A stretch of DNA of 64,000 bases, taken from Holacanthus passer. Taxonomy: Eukaryota > Chordata > Actinopteri > Pomacanthidae. Of this stretch, positions 14,988 to 26,808 are shown in pieces. The notes beneath the pieces were generated by a model. That model was not told the origin of the DNA. It searched no databases and saw only the letters and a list, made by a program, of their open reading frames with translations. Each line of letters begins with the position of its first letter. The stretch's first letter is position 1. The stretch covers positions 12,948,501 through 13,012,500 of the forward strand of contig JAFREQ010000012.1 of assembly GCA_025331565.1 (NCBI GenBank), read 5' to 3'. The position numbers were made by a program, and so were the translations under genes.

Positions 14988-17900
14988 AGGTAAGGGTCAT
15001 CAGGTCCCACCGTGTCTCTGAGGTACTACATCACTGAGTCATTCACCTTGAATGCGTTCATGTGCACAAGGCTTTTCCAACCTGGACAGAAGCCAATCAA
15101 TCAGCCTCCACCTCAGTCTGACAGATTTGCCAGTTTACAGGCAGACTGCAAACTGGGAAATGCTGGGAGCATGTGCAAAGGCATGGTGCAGCGGGGGTGT
15201 TGTTTTTTTTTAATTTAATGGCAGGGAATCCCTCTCTGTAAGGCATTAGCAAAAACAGAGTGATGGGACAATGTGTTGAGGCAATAGTGGCGCCTATACT
15301 GGATTCACACCCACACATGGGCCCGCTTGCACATAAATATAGCAGCAGGAGCACGATCATGCGAGAGGCAGATGTGAAGTTGAGGTCATTCGCTGGTCCA
15401 CGCATGAACACATACAAACACGTGAGCATGCAGACACATACAGAAACACAGGCTATCAAGCTGAGGACTGTTGGAAAACATAAGCTACACAATATCTGAG
15501 TTTATGCATCAATATCAAAATGATCCTGAACTCTTTGATTTAACAAATGAAGTCAACATTCTCAGATGTTGAATATTGTCTAAGCAAAACTGCTGTACAA
15601 GAACTTTACCAGTAATAAATAGTCTAAAATTGAAATTTTGATGTAAGTCTGGAACTATCTGATCAAAGGACAAACAAGATCATGAATATGACCATTTGAT
15701 GCCAGCTTTCAGCACTTGCAATACTCTCATCTATAAACACGTTTCAGTCAGAACCGGAAAAATATGTGCGCAGACACTAACACACAAACACACAGGCTAT
15801 TAGTGCTTATTGAATCAGTAAGTGGTGTGTCAGCAGTGGCACTTTACCAAAGCTAACTTAGAGAAAGTGAAAAGAGAGAGAGGAAGCCTGCTTGGAGGCT
15901 ACACAAACAGGTGAGAGTGGTCATCATATCCCACATTCATATCTATCATTTCACCACTGCAGCCTGATCCACAGCAGTTATCTTCACACACACATTATCC
16001 CCTAAATCATACAGTGATTAACGCTTCCAGGACAAATGTACAGTACAGTGTGGCCTGGTAGCTGCATAAAGAAAAATGCTCCTGATGTGTAGCTTTTAGC
16101 ACAATTATGGGTAATAGCATTATCAACACTACATCTACAAATGTGATCAACATCACGGTGCTGTAACAGAATTACTAACACTGTGTTTGGCAGCTGGAGA
16201 AATTTGCTCTCAATGAGGCATAAATAAGCTGCACACGCAAGCTGAGTCACTGAGGAAAATACAGTTTGTAGTTATTTTGCAGTCGATCTCATTGCCTTCC
16301 TTCACTGATGAGGTGAAGAAGGTTGTGCACCTCCCAACGACTGCTTCTCAAGGCCTCTGCTCTCTGGAGCGGTGATGGATGCAGACACCTCATCTAGTGT
16401 ACATCACTGTCTGTCTTTACCTGACCCAGTAACAGTGGCGGTAAAGGGCCGCTGGGCTAAAGCAGATGTTTGAAGGGTTGGGGCCGGTAGCTTTCCTACA
16501 CTCTCGGTTTAAAACATAACCCAGAATAAGTGTTTATATACAGCATAATGTACCTGCTGCGATGATACGGAGGAGTTTCAAACTCTTTAAAAAACTCTGC
16601 TGAAGGTAAAAGTGAACTAACCCTGTTATTTATGTCAGGCCTCATTTTCCAACTGGGTCTGAATTAACAGCCGCAAACTCACACACCTGCACAGCTTTAC
16701 TGAGGTGAATCTCATTTCTGCCTGCATGTATCAGTGTCTGAACATTTGTCATGTTGCTGCTTTTCTGGCCTAAAGTTTTTTATGTCTTACCTCTAATAGA
16801 CCTCAAGTGATATCAATGCTAAGAATGTTGTAGGGTACAGCACTGATCTTACAAGGGGCAATAAAGGTTTCTATTAATATTGCTACTACTAAAAAGATGC
16901 CACTATACTTCCTCAGTGTCATATTACCTGTGACATCCCAAGTGAAATCTATAGTTTCCTGCAGGACACTGTGCAGTATGTTACAGGAATAGATAACATA
17001 CTATGGCAGAGCGTGGGTATAAACAGATATCAGAGCCTGACCATGGAGCACACTCCCAGATATGTTGGAGCTGGGAGAGATAGTGTTACCAGCGGGCAGA
17101 CTGATACATCGGACAGGGCTACTCCCGTACAGCGACAGATCCAGTCCTGCTGCTTCTCCTGTTGATCTCTGCTTGGCAGCGTGGACTGCAGTTGAGAAAG
17201 CCGATCAATAGCGCACACTGAAGCCATTCTCACCCAGGATAAACACAACTGCGCCTTGACACCGGCGGCACTGCTGCTCATTCTGTTGCTTACAAAAGCA
17301 TCACAGGCACAAGCTGCTTGAAAACGCCTGGTCTTCCTTCTCTTGAGTACTGTTTATTTACACGTTGCCATTAGATTATAGCGTGCAACAGTTTAGAATA
17401 ACATCTTTAAAGTGGAGAGGAATATTGAATTAAGTAGATGCACAGTCTCTACTGGATGTGACTGAGTGTACTTACGGATCTGTACTTATGCATATTCTCC
17501 TTTATCACATCTCCCCGTCACTTATCCCCGATTAGAAAATGTATCTGCTATTATACTAAACCAGTCTTATTGAATTCTTAAGCTCCTGTGATCACTTGTA
17601 TAAAAATGAGCATCAGTATTCAGGTGGCTTACAATCAGATTAATGTGGCATCTTTCCAAAGCCTTCTGTCTACTTCAATCATATTATTTCCAGTCGCTGG
17701 GCTTGTGTCTTGACCATGTTGACAGACGATCCTAACCTCCTCTCCTGCCCTGCAATCTGTCAAATAGTGTAATCTGGATGGCCTGAGCTGCTGTAGCACT
17801 GTTTCTGCTGTATTCAGTTCACACCTGCCTTCCTAACTGTGTCATGTAGTACTGTACTTTGGTCTCCACTTGCATATCCCAGATATTTTTAAAAATCCTC

Positions 17901-18716
17901 TTCATCAAGAATTTACATTTAGTTAAAACAGGGTATGGGTTGCAGAAGCACACTGGAGATCCTGTCTGCAACCTGCTTTTGACATTCACGACCCCTCTAA
18001 AGGTTATGCACTTTCCAGGGTGTTGTAAAATATGCGTCCAGACTGATGCTTTGCCATAAATATGTTTAAGAGCCTGATGTGCTAAGTGGCTCGTTAATAT
18101 TTAACAGCAAAGGAAGTCCGTGTTTATTTTTACCTTTGAGCGTGACAAGATGTGCAGGACCTGAATGTGCACTGCAACATATCTGAACTACACTCATGCA
18201 AACAGTGTGAGTGTTTACCCAAAATGATGCTCTCCACAACCCCTCCCAGCCTTTCTCCACTTCCCCAGTCCTGCTGTTGATTTACTTAACATGTCATCTG
18301 TGGGCTTATGCAGGAGGGTCCTCACCTGAAAACTCCCATCAATCCCACACAACCTCGCATGAACATACTTGCCCCTCCCTCTCCCCCTCTCTCCATCGCC
18401 ATCCGTCCGTCTCCCCTCCTCCCTGCCCGCTCGCCTGCACTGAAATTCCTCCTCTGCTGCTCGTTTCTTTATCCCCCTGTTATCCATGCAAATAATAACT
18501 AACTCTGCAAATGCCCCTGACAATGGCATTATCCCTTTTCTCTTTTTCCTCTCTTTCTCCAAGCCTATAAATAAGCACTATCACAGCATTTCCCTCTCCC
18601 GCCTCTCTCTCCTCTCCATCCCTCTCTGCCTCCTACTCACACACGTATACATGCTGCCAAACAGCATCATAAATCAAGGGATGGGAGGAGGGAGGGAGAG
18701 AGAGAGAGGGGGGGAT

Positions 18717-18754
<38 letters not shown>

Positions 18755-19029
18755 GCACATTTTAACACATATTGTCTCTGACATCTTGCCTGTATGCTGT
18801 GCACACATCCTCTGTGAGCGTATCATCCACAGCTTGCTTATAGAAGAGAGAAGCAAACAGCTCACACATGCACACACACATATACAAAGCCTGTCCACGC
18901 AAACCCTGCAAGAACCCCATCCTCCTCCTCGCCACCCCTACCCATCCACAACCCCCCTCCCTCTAGTCCGCAACGAGCGAGGGAATAGAAGCGGGGCTTA
19001 CTCAGTCTCCTGGAGCCGATGCATCCCAT
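1218..19029 (-). CDS. fam131b: FAM131B family protein, complete, 8 coding exons
   Basis: Coding exons in transcript order: 19029-19002, 9661-9624, 7228-7193, 6768-6675, 5021-4797, 4627-4487, 2875-2568 and 1493-1218. All splice sites are GT-AG, phases agree, and the total is 1146 nt (381 aa). The protein begins MGCIGS, continues through LSMEDTTSILPRLKRNSNAY, VTKPTAMAQGRVAHMIEWQ and DAYSDLSDGEKEARFAAG, then FAISEATLLAWSSMDGE. These blocks match remembered human FAM131B almost word for word. Residues about 252-290 are a Gln-rich tract and the tail is acidic (EEEEEVKVR). Gly2-Cys3 suggests N-myristoylation and palmitoylation, so membrane attachment is inferred. Molecular function is unknown for the family. 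Two microexons of 36 and 38 nt follow the 9.3-kb first intron. Neighbouring zyx is divergent; the pair is also adjacent in human. Confidence 0.95.
2568..2700 (-). repeat. Gln-codon repeat inside fam131b exon 7
   Basis: Interrupted CAG/CAA repeats encode a Gln-rich tract with Leu and Ile interruptions (such as QLQQLQQIQQIQHYQQQQ). The mix of CAA and CAG plus the interruptions suggests a stable, selected tract rather than a pure expanding triplet run. Confidence 0.8.
7620..7786. repeat. GA and (TG)n microsatellites in fam131b intron
   Basis: A short GA run at about 7621-7639 is followed by a long TG run from about 7723 to 7785, interrupted once by a TTG. It lies in the intron between fam131b coding exons 2 and 3. 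Apparent Cys-Val or Thr-His reading frames across it are artefacts of the dinucleotide repeat. Confidence 0.9.
13119..13450 (-). promoter_or_regulatory. CpG-richer patch in fam131b intron 1, candidate alternative promoter
   Basis: This is the only clearly CpG-enriched patch in the intron, with a cluster of CG dinucleotides between about 13205 and 13440. On the minus strand a GGATAAAAG TATA-like sequence occurs near 13328. Mammalian FAM131B is known to me to have alternative N-termini, so an internal promoter is plausible. The orientation and activity are inference only. Confidence 0.3.
14956..14981. repeat. (CA)n microsatellite
   Basis: An uninterrupted CA run lies within fam131b intron 1. 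Confidence 0.9.
18685..18751. repeat. GA-rich run followed by (CA)n microsatellite
   Basis: A short GA tract leads into an uninterrupted CA run of about 32 nt. It sits in fam131b intron 1, just downstream of the first coding exon. Confidence 0.9.
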
Positions 19030-19320
19030 GGTGTATTCACAAAGGCCCTGGATACAAGCGTGGAAGTGTTACCCAGACACCGTGCATTCTCCCTCTTCCT
19101 CCTGCGACTCTCTTTCTCTCGGCTCTAGCTTCTTTTTCTTGCTCTCCTGTGCTCTCTCTTTTCCTCTCTCCCTCCTCCTGCGCCCGCTCGATCACACACA
19201 CACTCTCTCTCTCTCCTCCCTCCCTCTCCTTCTCTCTCTCTCTCTCTCTCTCTCCCTCCCTCCTGCTCCCTCTCTCCGGTGCAGTGTCTTAGAAGAGATC
19301 CGGTTAGTAAGTCAGTATGC
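19030..19320 (-). promoter_or_regulatory. CT-rich 5' UTR/promoter region of fam131b
   Basis: Upstream of the fam131b ATG (minus strand), the plus strand is strongly pyrimidine-rich, with a (CT)n run near 19200-19260. A GA-rich 5' leader on the transcript strand follows from this. No TATA box is obvious and the transcription start cannot be fixed from sequence alone. Confidence 0.4.
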
Positions 19321-22300
19321 CTGAGGGAAATAGATTGGGACTAAATAAAGATGTGAGGCACTATTAGTGGTATTTAAAACAAATATGTAATAGGGATCAA
19401 TATCACCAATATGCTACCTGTAATAGTGGGTTTATAATACCAAAGCCAATTTGCAGGTAGCATCAGATTTACCTGAGTTACTGACACTGATATTATGACT
19501 TGGTAATTTGCAAGGCAGACAGATGGAAACAACCACATGCATTAATCAAATGAGAGGTTAAAGCAAACAATTAGATTGACTGTGTGTGTATTGGGTTGCC
19601 ACTACAGGATCAATAGTACAGCGGTGTGACTGCTGGGCTGCCATTGTTGTAGATATCTCTGCACTGCTGTAATATTGTTGAGCTAAAATGGGGGATTCTC
19701 TCTCTGTCTCCCTCTCCTGTGTGCGCTCAGCCTAACAATGTACTGCAGCGGTTTCCTTGCCTCCCCTCTCCATCTCCCTCTCAATAGCCCTCCCTCGCCC
19801 ACCGATGGCTCAGGAAGATGCACATACACCAATGCTAAACAATCCTGGAAAAAAAGAGAGGGTTTTCCTTCACTCTCAAGCCGGTGCCAAGTCTCCACCT
19901 CTTTCTCTGTCGTCTCTCTGTATTGATCCGCCCCTCAGTCATGTCTGTGCCGGTATCTTGCATTCTGTTCACTCTGAATCACAACCTCACGTCTTCCTCT
20001 ATTTGGTGTTTGCCTCCTTTCCTTCCTTTCATCCTGTCTTCCATGGAGAAAAAGGGTTATCATCTCTCTCTGTCATTTGACTTCTATCTCTAGCACCACC
20101 ACACCTCAACCTCCCACCTTCCCTCTAAACCCCCTTGTTTCACTTCAGTTTCATATCAATCCTACATCTCTGTCGTTCTCACCGCTCTTCTGTCTGGACA
20201 CCCGCCTCCTGCCATTCTCTTTGCTAATTTCACATTTATCTGTGCTGTTTCCATGAGTGTTTTCCCAGCACATGACGCAGGAACAGTCTGGCCAGTGAAG
20301 AGGGTACGTGTGGTCACTCATGTTTTGTTGAGTTTACATACATGGGCTGGAGAAGAAAGACAGGAAGAGAGCGTGGCAGATGGAAGGACAGAGAGACAAA
20401 GACATGGGCAGATGGGAGGAGTGATGGGAAGGAAAGCAAAGAACAGTTGAGTCATGTGCGGGAGAGGTGTGGAGACAAATCTGTGTGAAATAAAAATTAA
20501 CACTCCAGACTGGACGGAGGAAAAAGACAACAATCTAATCGCTTGGTTTAGGAATTGAATACAAAATAGAGATGCGGAGGAATGGATGATAGAGCAATAA
20601 AGGGTTTAAAATGGATGTGTGACTTGCCAGACATAACAAATCATACATAATCCAGCCAATCCCTGCACTGTGGGTTTATATATAGACGCATGTTAGCTCT
20701 CTCTGTTGGCTTCCCACCGGGGCAGAGGAGATGAGGCTGCTGCAGGGGTCAGCTTCACTCGCGGCTCTTGGCTCACAAACCCTGAACCTGGTTGGGAAAA
20801 AAAAATGTACTCCCCTCTGATATGTCTAATTGCAAACTGAGTAAATTGTCTTCAACCCTTGTCTCCCTCTCTGCCTCTCAATTCCCCGTCCATCTGCCCA
20901 TCGCTCTGTGTAAGTCACTGTCTGGAAGTCTCTATAACGCCTCAGTCAGTCTGTCTCTTCTCACCACGCATGCATTCATACAGTCCACCTGTGACAACGC
21001 GGTGATCTACGATACGGGCCGTCAATGCGAGACAAGGTCGACCACAGAGGGAAGAAATTCTTGACACTAATCTCACTCGTGATACATGGGCCATTCGCGA
21101 AGATGACGGCCTCTTTCTAACTCTTACACGCACGTTTACACAGAAGCTAACAAAGCATGTGCAATGGCACGAAGTCGCCCTGCAACACATGACACACACG
21201 ACTCCCATCGTGTTCCTGTCAGCACGTCTCTTGTTCTCTTATCTGGGGTGATGATGCTGCACTGAATTTAAATGCACCAGCCCCTGTTTAATATTATCAC
21301 GGGGACCCACACACACACCTCATTCCTGTAATCAGTGGCTTTCATGTACCTGTCACTATCTGTCTATCAGCTCCTGGCTGTTATGTAGGTTGCACCTCAA
21401 GGATAATGAATAACAGCTTCAATACTGTCTCGTTCAGGCACTCAAAAGATGTTCGGCGCTGATGAATGGGAATGCCTGTTTTCAAAGTCATTCTAAAGGT
21501 TGGCAAAACATTTTTCCTCTGCAAAACTAGCTCAGGCTGGTTAAATGCCTCTTGAAGATGCCATTTTTCTATCCCCCATTGTTTTTACTTCGTCATTGCC
21601 CGCTGCTTTCCATATTTCGTTATTGTGTGCTCCGCTGAATCTAACTGCTGCTGTTGTGTGTGCTGCTACATGTGTTAATTGGAACCACATGTTACGCATC
21701 TGCCCTCAAGGAGCGACCAAGTTAGTTAGACAGAGAATGTGTGTGTGTGTGTGTGTGTCTTTAGGAGGAAGGGAGGGTGTGTATCTGACAGCCGGGCTGC
21801 ATTGGGTTTCACATATGAAGAAGGGGAGAAAAAATGTGAGGAAGGAAGGAGAAGTGAAGGGGGGAGAGGACAGAGGGGGGAGAAAAGGAGAAAAAAGGGG
21901 AAAAGAAAGATGGGGGAGGAAATTCTCTGTGGTTTGTTTTTGAGGAGGGAAGAGATGTTTGAGGTGGGTGGGGACGAGGGAGAGATATAAATGTTGTTAT
22001 GAAAAGAGGCAGCCTCTCATAAGGTGATCTCTAATGGCCGTGCTGATGTGATTAGCTTCGTTTTAGCCGGTGGGAGATGGAGTTTATGTGCATTATTAGT
22101 TGATGCTTTGGGGCTGGCAGTTCACCATTTCTAGCTGGTATTCTTCAGCACACATCTTTTTCTGGGTGTTCTGTGTTTGTGTGTGGGTGGTATGAGGAGT
22201 CTCTGCGCTCATGATGTCTGCGCGTGTGTGTTTGTGCACTCATACAAAACCTTGCGTATGAGGAGTTCCCAACTCTCTTCTATTATTTACAATTCTCTTT

Positions 22301-24478
22301 CCTCCTCCACTGCAATTACCCCACATTCTGTCCCGCTCCAGCCCACTGCTGCACTGTTAACCCCTAATATGAGTCCAGCTCACTTCTCATGTGTCCGTCC
22401 TTCTCAAAAATCTCTTATAGAGTCATGTCGGTTTCTATGAGTCTCCACTTTACACGCCCTCCTGTCCTTTATCGCATCTCTATCTGGCTTTGCTTGCTGT
22501 CAGGGATTCTGGGGGAATCTTCTTCCCTCCAGGTATTTTGGTCAGGATGTGCATGCCACGGTAATGTGTATCAGTCTGACACCTGCAGGACGAACTGGGG
22601 CACTGCAGTCTCACACTGGCTTTGAATGGAAGCCAGTTTGGCAGCAGAGAGATTTTTCCTCCCGGTGCTGAGTGTAGAGAGCATGTTCTGTCACAAGTAT
22701 GCAGGTTCGCATCCTGTCTAAAGTACGGCTGGAATTTCTGCTTGATGGCTAAATGATTTTTGCTTTGTGTACACCGCAAGGTTTTGTCCATCCAAAGCTA
22801 AATTCTCAGAGATGTGCTTTGGAATCGTGGAAAAATCATATGAATGAATACAGAACTTTGTTTTGTAGTTAATTTTGCAAGTGTTGATTACATCAAAATG
22901 AATATCAAAGAAAATTTTTAAAATAGCTCTACGTGTTGTCATCTGTCTACAGCTACACTAAATGGTTTTCTGAGGGGGATAGCTGAGTTGAAAAGATCAC
23001 AAAGACAGTAGTCATAGAACGGTATATAAAATTTACTAACGCAGCCTTATTTGAATTGACAACGTTTTAACTTTTTTTTTTTTTTAAAAAGGCTCTGTAG
23101 TTCTTTGCAGTGTCTTTTCTTGTTACCCTTGTGTATGAGGAGCCTGGGATGGAAAGGGCCTCAAGCAGTGTGTGTTTATCTGCTTGTTTGATGGATTTTG
23201 TTAAAATTCGAAAGCTTGAAAATAAAATATGCACAGAAAAAAGATTTGTATGTGCAACGTGTTCTATTAACAGAGGCAAAGTGGAAAGGAAAACAAAGTT
23301 AGAATTTCTAACTGCTCAGGGCACAAATATACAGTATTCTGTGACTTTAGGATGCATTCATTTGGGTGTGAGCAATTAAAAACATTTACCTTGCATTCAA
23401 ATGGCTTCCCATTTTTCCTTTGTTGAGAAAAGGATTTTGTCCAGAGCATAGAGGGAGAGAGAGAGAGAGAGAGATTGGAAATGATGCAAAATCAGGATAT
23501 TAACTCTGAGCACTGAGGTATTATGAGCAGGTACTGACTCACATGAGCAATGGGAGGTGGAGAGGGTGGAGTGGAAAGAAAGATGGAAAGGGAAATAAAA
23601 CAGCAGCGTACAGAGGGCAGGCTGAGCGATGGAGGGATTGGGGGAGAAAAGTGGTGAAAAAAAAATGCAGCATGAAAAACAGAGAGGGAGAGAGAAGTAC
23701 AGCACTTTAGAGAGGGAGGGGAGAGGAACTGTTCATTCCAAGGTTTGGCTGCATTCCAGGCTGTCTGGCTCTGATTCCGACGGCCTCCTGTTTTTTTTTT
23801 TGTGTGTGTCTTACCTCCAGCCTGACTGGACCCCAGAGCTGCCTTCTCCCTGCCTGATCCAAACTTTCCAAACTTCGGTCACCATGGCACCATCCGATGT
23901 TTGCAGCTGTCTGAAAAAGGACGTAGGAGTATTGCACATGTGTCATTTCAGCTTCCTTACTCCCCTCACCAGTCAGACAGAAAGCAACCCCCTGAATTGG
24001 CTGGAATTTGGAAGGGCACACAGACGTTGACCTTTTCTCTCGCATGTCACCTGCCTGAGAGCCAGCAGCCAGGATGCAATGCACTTTTTTTTCCCTCAGC
24101 ACAGCACCAAAGTTGCTGTGGAAATCTCCGAGTGGAAATTCGACACATTTTTCGTCCCAGTGGAAGTGGGGAGAGACTGGAAACATTCCTTGCGGGACAA
24201 TGGGCTATCAATGACCCTAATGACCACTCCCTGTAGTTCACAGACATGAATGAGGTAGAAATAGGTTACACAACAGTTACTGCAGAGGTTTGATTGTAGG
24301 AGAACTTTGCTAATGGTTTCACAACCTGAATTAAGTGTAGCTGCACTGCGTCATAACCTTAAAGTCATATGGCGATCTCTGCGTTGGTGGTGCCATGAGT
24401 CAGAATGAAAAGTGCACACTTGATGTTCACTGGAAATACGTTTATTTCAAAATGCTATTTAGGGTCAAATTCAGTCAT

Positions 24479-24860
24479 AAGATAAGATAAGATATTCCTT
24501 TATTGAAGCAAAGATGTGACACAGAAGGACTTTAACCTGTAGGATGAGATCACTGGTCTGACAATTATTTTCTCTCTTTAAAAATAATGTTTGGTCAATA
24601 AAATGTCAGAAAATAATGTAAAATGATAATTCCCTATAACCCCAGGTGACATCATGACATTACTTGTTATGTCTGACTCCAAAACTTGAAAATATTCAAT
24701 ATAGCATTACAAGAAGATTCTCACACCTGAGAAGCTGAAACCAATAAATGTTTGATATTATTGCTTGAAAAGTGACTTTAAACATTGATCAGTTATTGAA
24801 ATAGTTGACTAGATGTTGTTTGACTAATCAATTAATCGATCATTTCAGCTCCAAATACAG
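24479..24860 (+). repeat. Degenerate teleost dispersed repeats
   Basis: At about 24479-24500 the GATAAGATAAGATATTCCTT motif matches a fragment very common in teleost genomes. From about 24590 to 24855 follows a 5'-truncated copy of a non-autonomous element whose body reads AAAATGTCAGAAAATAATG and AAGCTGAAACCAATAAATG and whose right end is CAATTAATCGATCATTTCAG. A second, 3'-truncated copy of the same family lies at 53959-54232. Confidence 0.6.
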
Positions 24861-25759
24861 AACAGTGATTCTAGTAAAAACTTTCTTAGTTGATTTGGAT
24901 TAGGAAGAGGTGAAATGATCTCACTTCATTGGCATTTTTACTGTAAAATAATAATTAAATTATGAAAATGTTAAAATTAAAAATATGACAATAAATGGCA
25001 GAATAATGCTAAAATTTACATCAAAAGGACTCAGTAGTAAACCTGTTGTGAGAGATTTGTTGTTGGTACAAGCCATGACGAGACCTGAAAGTGTGATAAG
25101 ATAAAGGTGTGGACTACATGAGTTGCCCAGGGTATGAGGTGTGTGTGCGTGTGTGTGTGAAACATAAAAGGATATGAAGTCATAGAAGTGGCTGATGTGC
25201 AGGATGGGAGGTGTCATTTAACACCAGTTTCAGGGCAATCACATCTTTACTGTCAGGAGGAACAACAGTGAGACTTGAGAAAGAGCCAAAAAATGTGTTT
25301 GCTCTCTATAATCAAGCGTACTAATCGTGTACAGAGAAGCAGCCTAAGCCTTCGCATGTTTACAGCCTCAGTGCAGAGCAAATAACGGTGTGGCAACGCA
25401 CTTGGCAGACAGACATATGCCTTTACAATCTGATCCTCAGCTTTGCCTGTTGAGGCAGGTGAAAGAAAGACATAAAACCAGTCTTATTTTTTCTCCTCAC
25501 AGCAAATAAAGCTAAAAAAAAAAGCAAACCTATGCCACAGCCCAGCCCTGTTTGAACATACTTTCTTCAGCCGTTATACCTCCTTCTGTTTAAAACCCTG
25601 ACCACTTTTTAGAGCCTGTATCTAATCAAGCCTCTGGCCCCATTATCTCTCCCTCCCTCTCCTGCTCCCTCATCGCCTCAGTCTGACCTTACAAGGAGAG
25701 GCAACGGGGTTGATGTCATTGACTGAAGAATGCTGCAAGAATCCAGAGAGAAAGGAGAG

Positions 25760-25830
25760 CAGGAGGAGGAGGAGGAGAAGGAGGAGGTGGAGGTGGTGGA
25801 GGAGGAGGGGTCTGACTGGACAGTTTATGA

Positions 25831-25866
<36 letters not shown>

Positions 25867-25867
25867 G
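25760..25867. repeat. (AGG)n and (AG)n simple repeats
   Basis: An imperfect AGG/TGG trinucleotide tract (about 25760-25808) is followed by a short CA run and an AG run (about 25841-25867). Runs of Arg or Pro in translated frames are repeat artefacts. Confidence 0.85.
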
Positions 25868-26399
25868 TGCTGTTTACATAGTAGTCTTGAGCCATAGTCA
25901 AACGAGAAAGAACTTGTTTGGAAGGATGGTGTCATTCCTTTTCCAGGCTGAAAAGCACAGGGGGAGGGTCTAATATCTGGAAGAGGGGAAGAGAGACAGA
26001 GAAGTTACCATTACAGACAACTCTTACTCAGCCTGAACCAGGAGAGAAATCTGAACAAAAGGAGGAGGAGGAAGGAAAAGGGAGATCCACACTGCAGCTG
26101 TATTAACAGGGTAAGTAAGTGTATTTGTGGCGAATCAGGATAAAAGCTGGCATGTGATCTTACTTTTTTTTTTTAGGTGGTGCAGATTGCTGCAGGTTAC
26201 CTAATAAGGTGAAGTGTTTTGACAATGCAGGCACAGATTTACTGATCATTACCTGAGAGGCTCACCTGAGGAACTAGTGTTGATCTGATATGAAAGCTTT
26301 TTTATGTAGCATCAAAAAACCAGCTGCAGACTCTGGTTGAAAGATACCTCTCGGTGGGTGGTGTTCCCCCCACCTTCCTCTTTTAGTGACTACGAACAA

Positions 26400-26808
26400 A
26401 TCACCCTAAACATACTGTACAACCAGCTGATGGACACCGACGATAAGAAACAAACTATGCGGAAGCTCCAACAGGAAGCCCGGCTAAAGAAAAGTTGACC
26501 AAGCTAGCTAAGCTGCTAGCAAGAAGGCAGCTGTGAGCGTTTATCAAAGAGCTGCAAAATTATTAAACCTGATGACAGCAGAGCTAAGACAAACCTTCTT
26601 CTTCGCCATATGAGGTAAGAAGAAAAAATGGGGGCGGTGTTTCGAAACAAACTGACCCAAGCTTGAGAGGTTAGGAGTGGCAGGGGTGTGTGTGAGAGAG
26701 AAGCTAACCTTACCGGAGGTGTGTGGATGAGAAACCACAGAGGAGCTTCTCAATTGTCAGTCAGTCGTTTGCGGATTTAATAGCTGAGCTAATGTGTGTT
26801 GAAGCTAA
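26400..26808 (+). promoter_or_regulatory. Candidate zyx promoter and non-coding first exon
   Basis: The zyx ATG exon begins at a splice acceptor (32755/32756), so at least one 5' non-coding exon must lie upstream. A strong donor (GCTAA/GTAAGT, exon end 26808) follows moderately GC-rich unique sequence here. Another donor-like site (AACAGG/GTAAGTAAG) lies near 26110. Which one zyx uses cannot be decided without transcript data. Confidence 0.3.

Larger units (their letters stand above)
9662..19001 (-). other. fam131b intron 1 (9.3 kb)
   Basis: This intron separates the MGCIGSRRL exon from the ADGVPVQKDGEQ exon. It contains simple repeats (TG/CA, GA, CT-rich), AT-rich DNA and one CpG-richer patch near 13.1-13.45 kb that could be an internal promoter. 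No further coding exon was recognised in it on either strand. Confidence 0.75.
19321..26100. other. Intergenic region without recognised gene
   Basis: The stretch between fam131b and zyx holds AT-rich unique DNA, purine- or pyrimidine-rich simple sequence (about 21.8, 23.45, 23.65 and 25.75 kb) and a degenerate teleost repeat near 24.5-24.86 kb. Open frames exist but lack domains, splice context or plausible starts. I see no coding gene. Confidence 0.6.

Noticed and set aside
23629..24247. Overlapping frames of 110-160 codons on both strands
   Set aside because: Composition follows purine-rich simple sequence, there are no domains, and overlapping frames on both strands point to chance.
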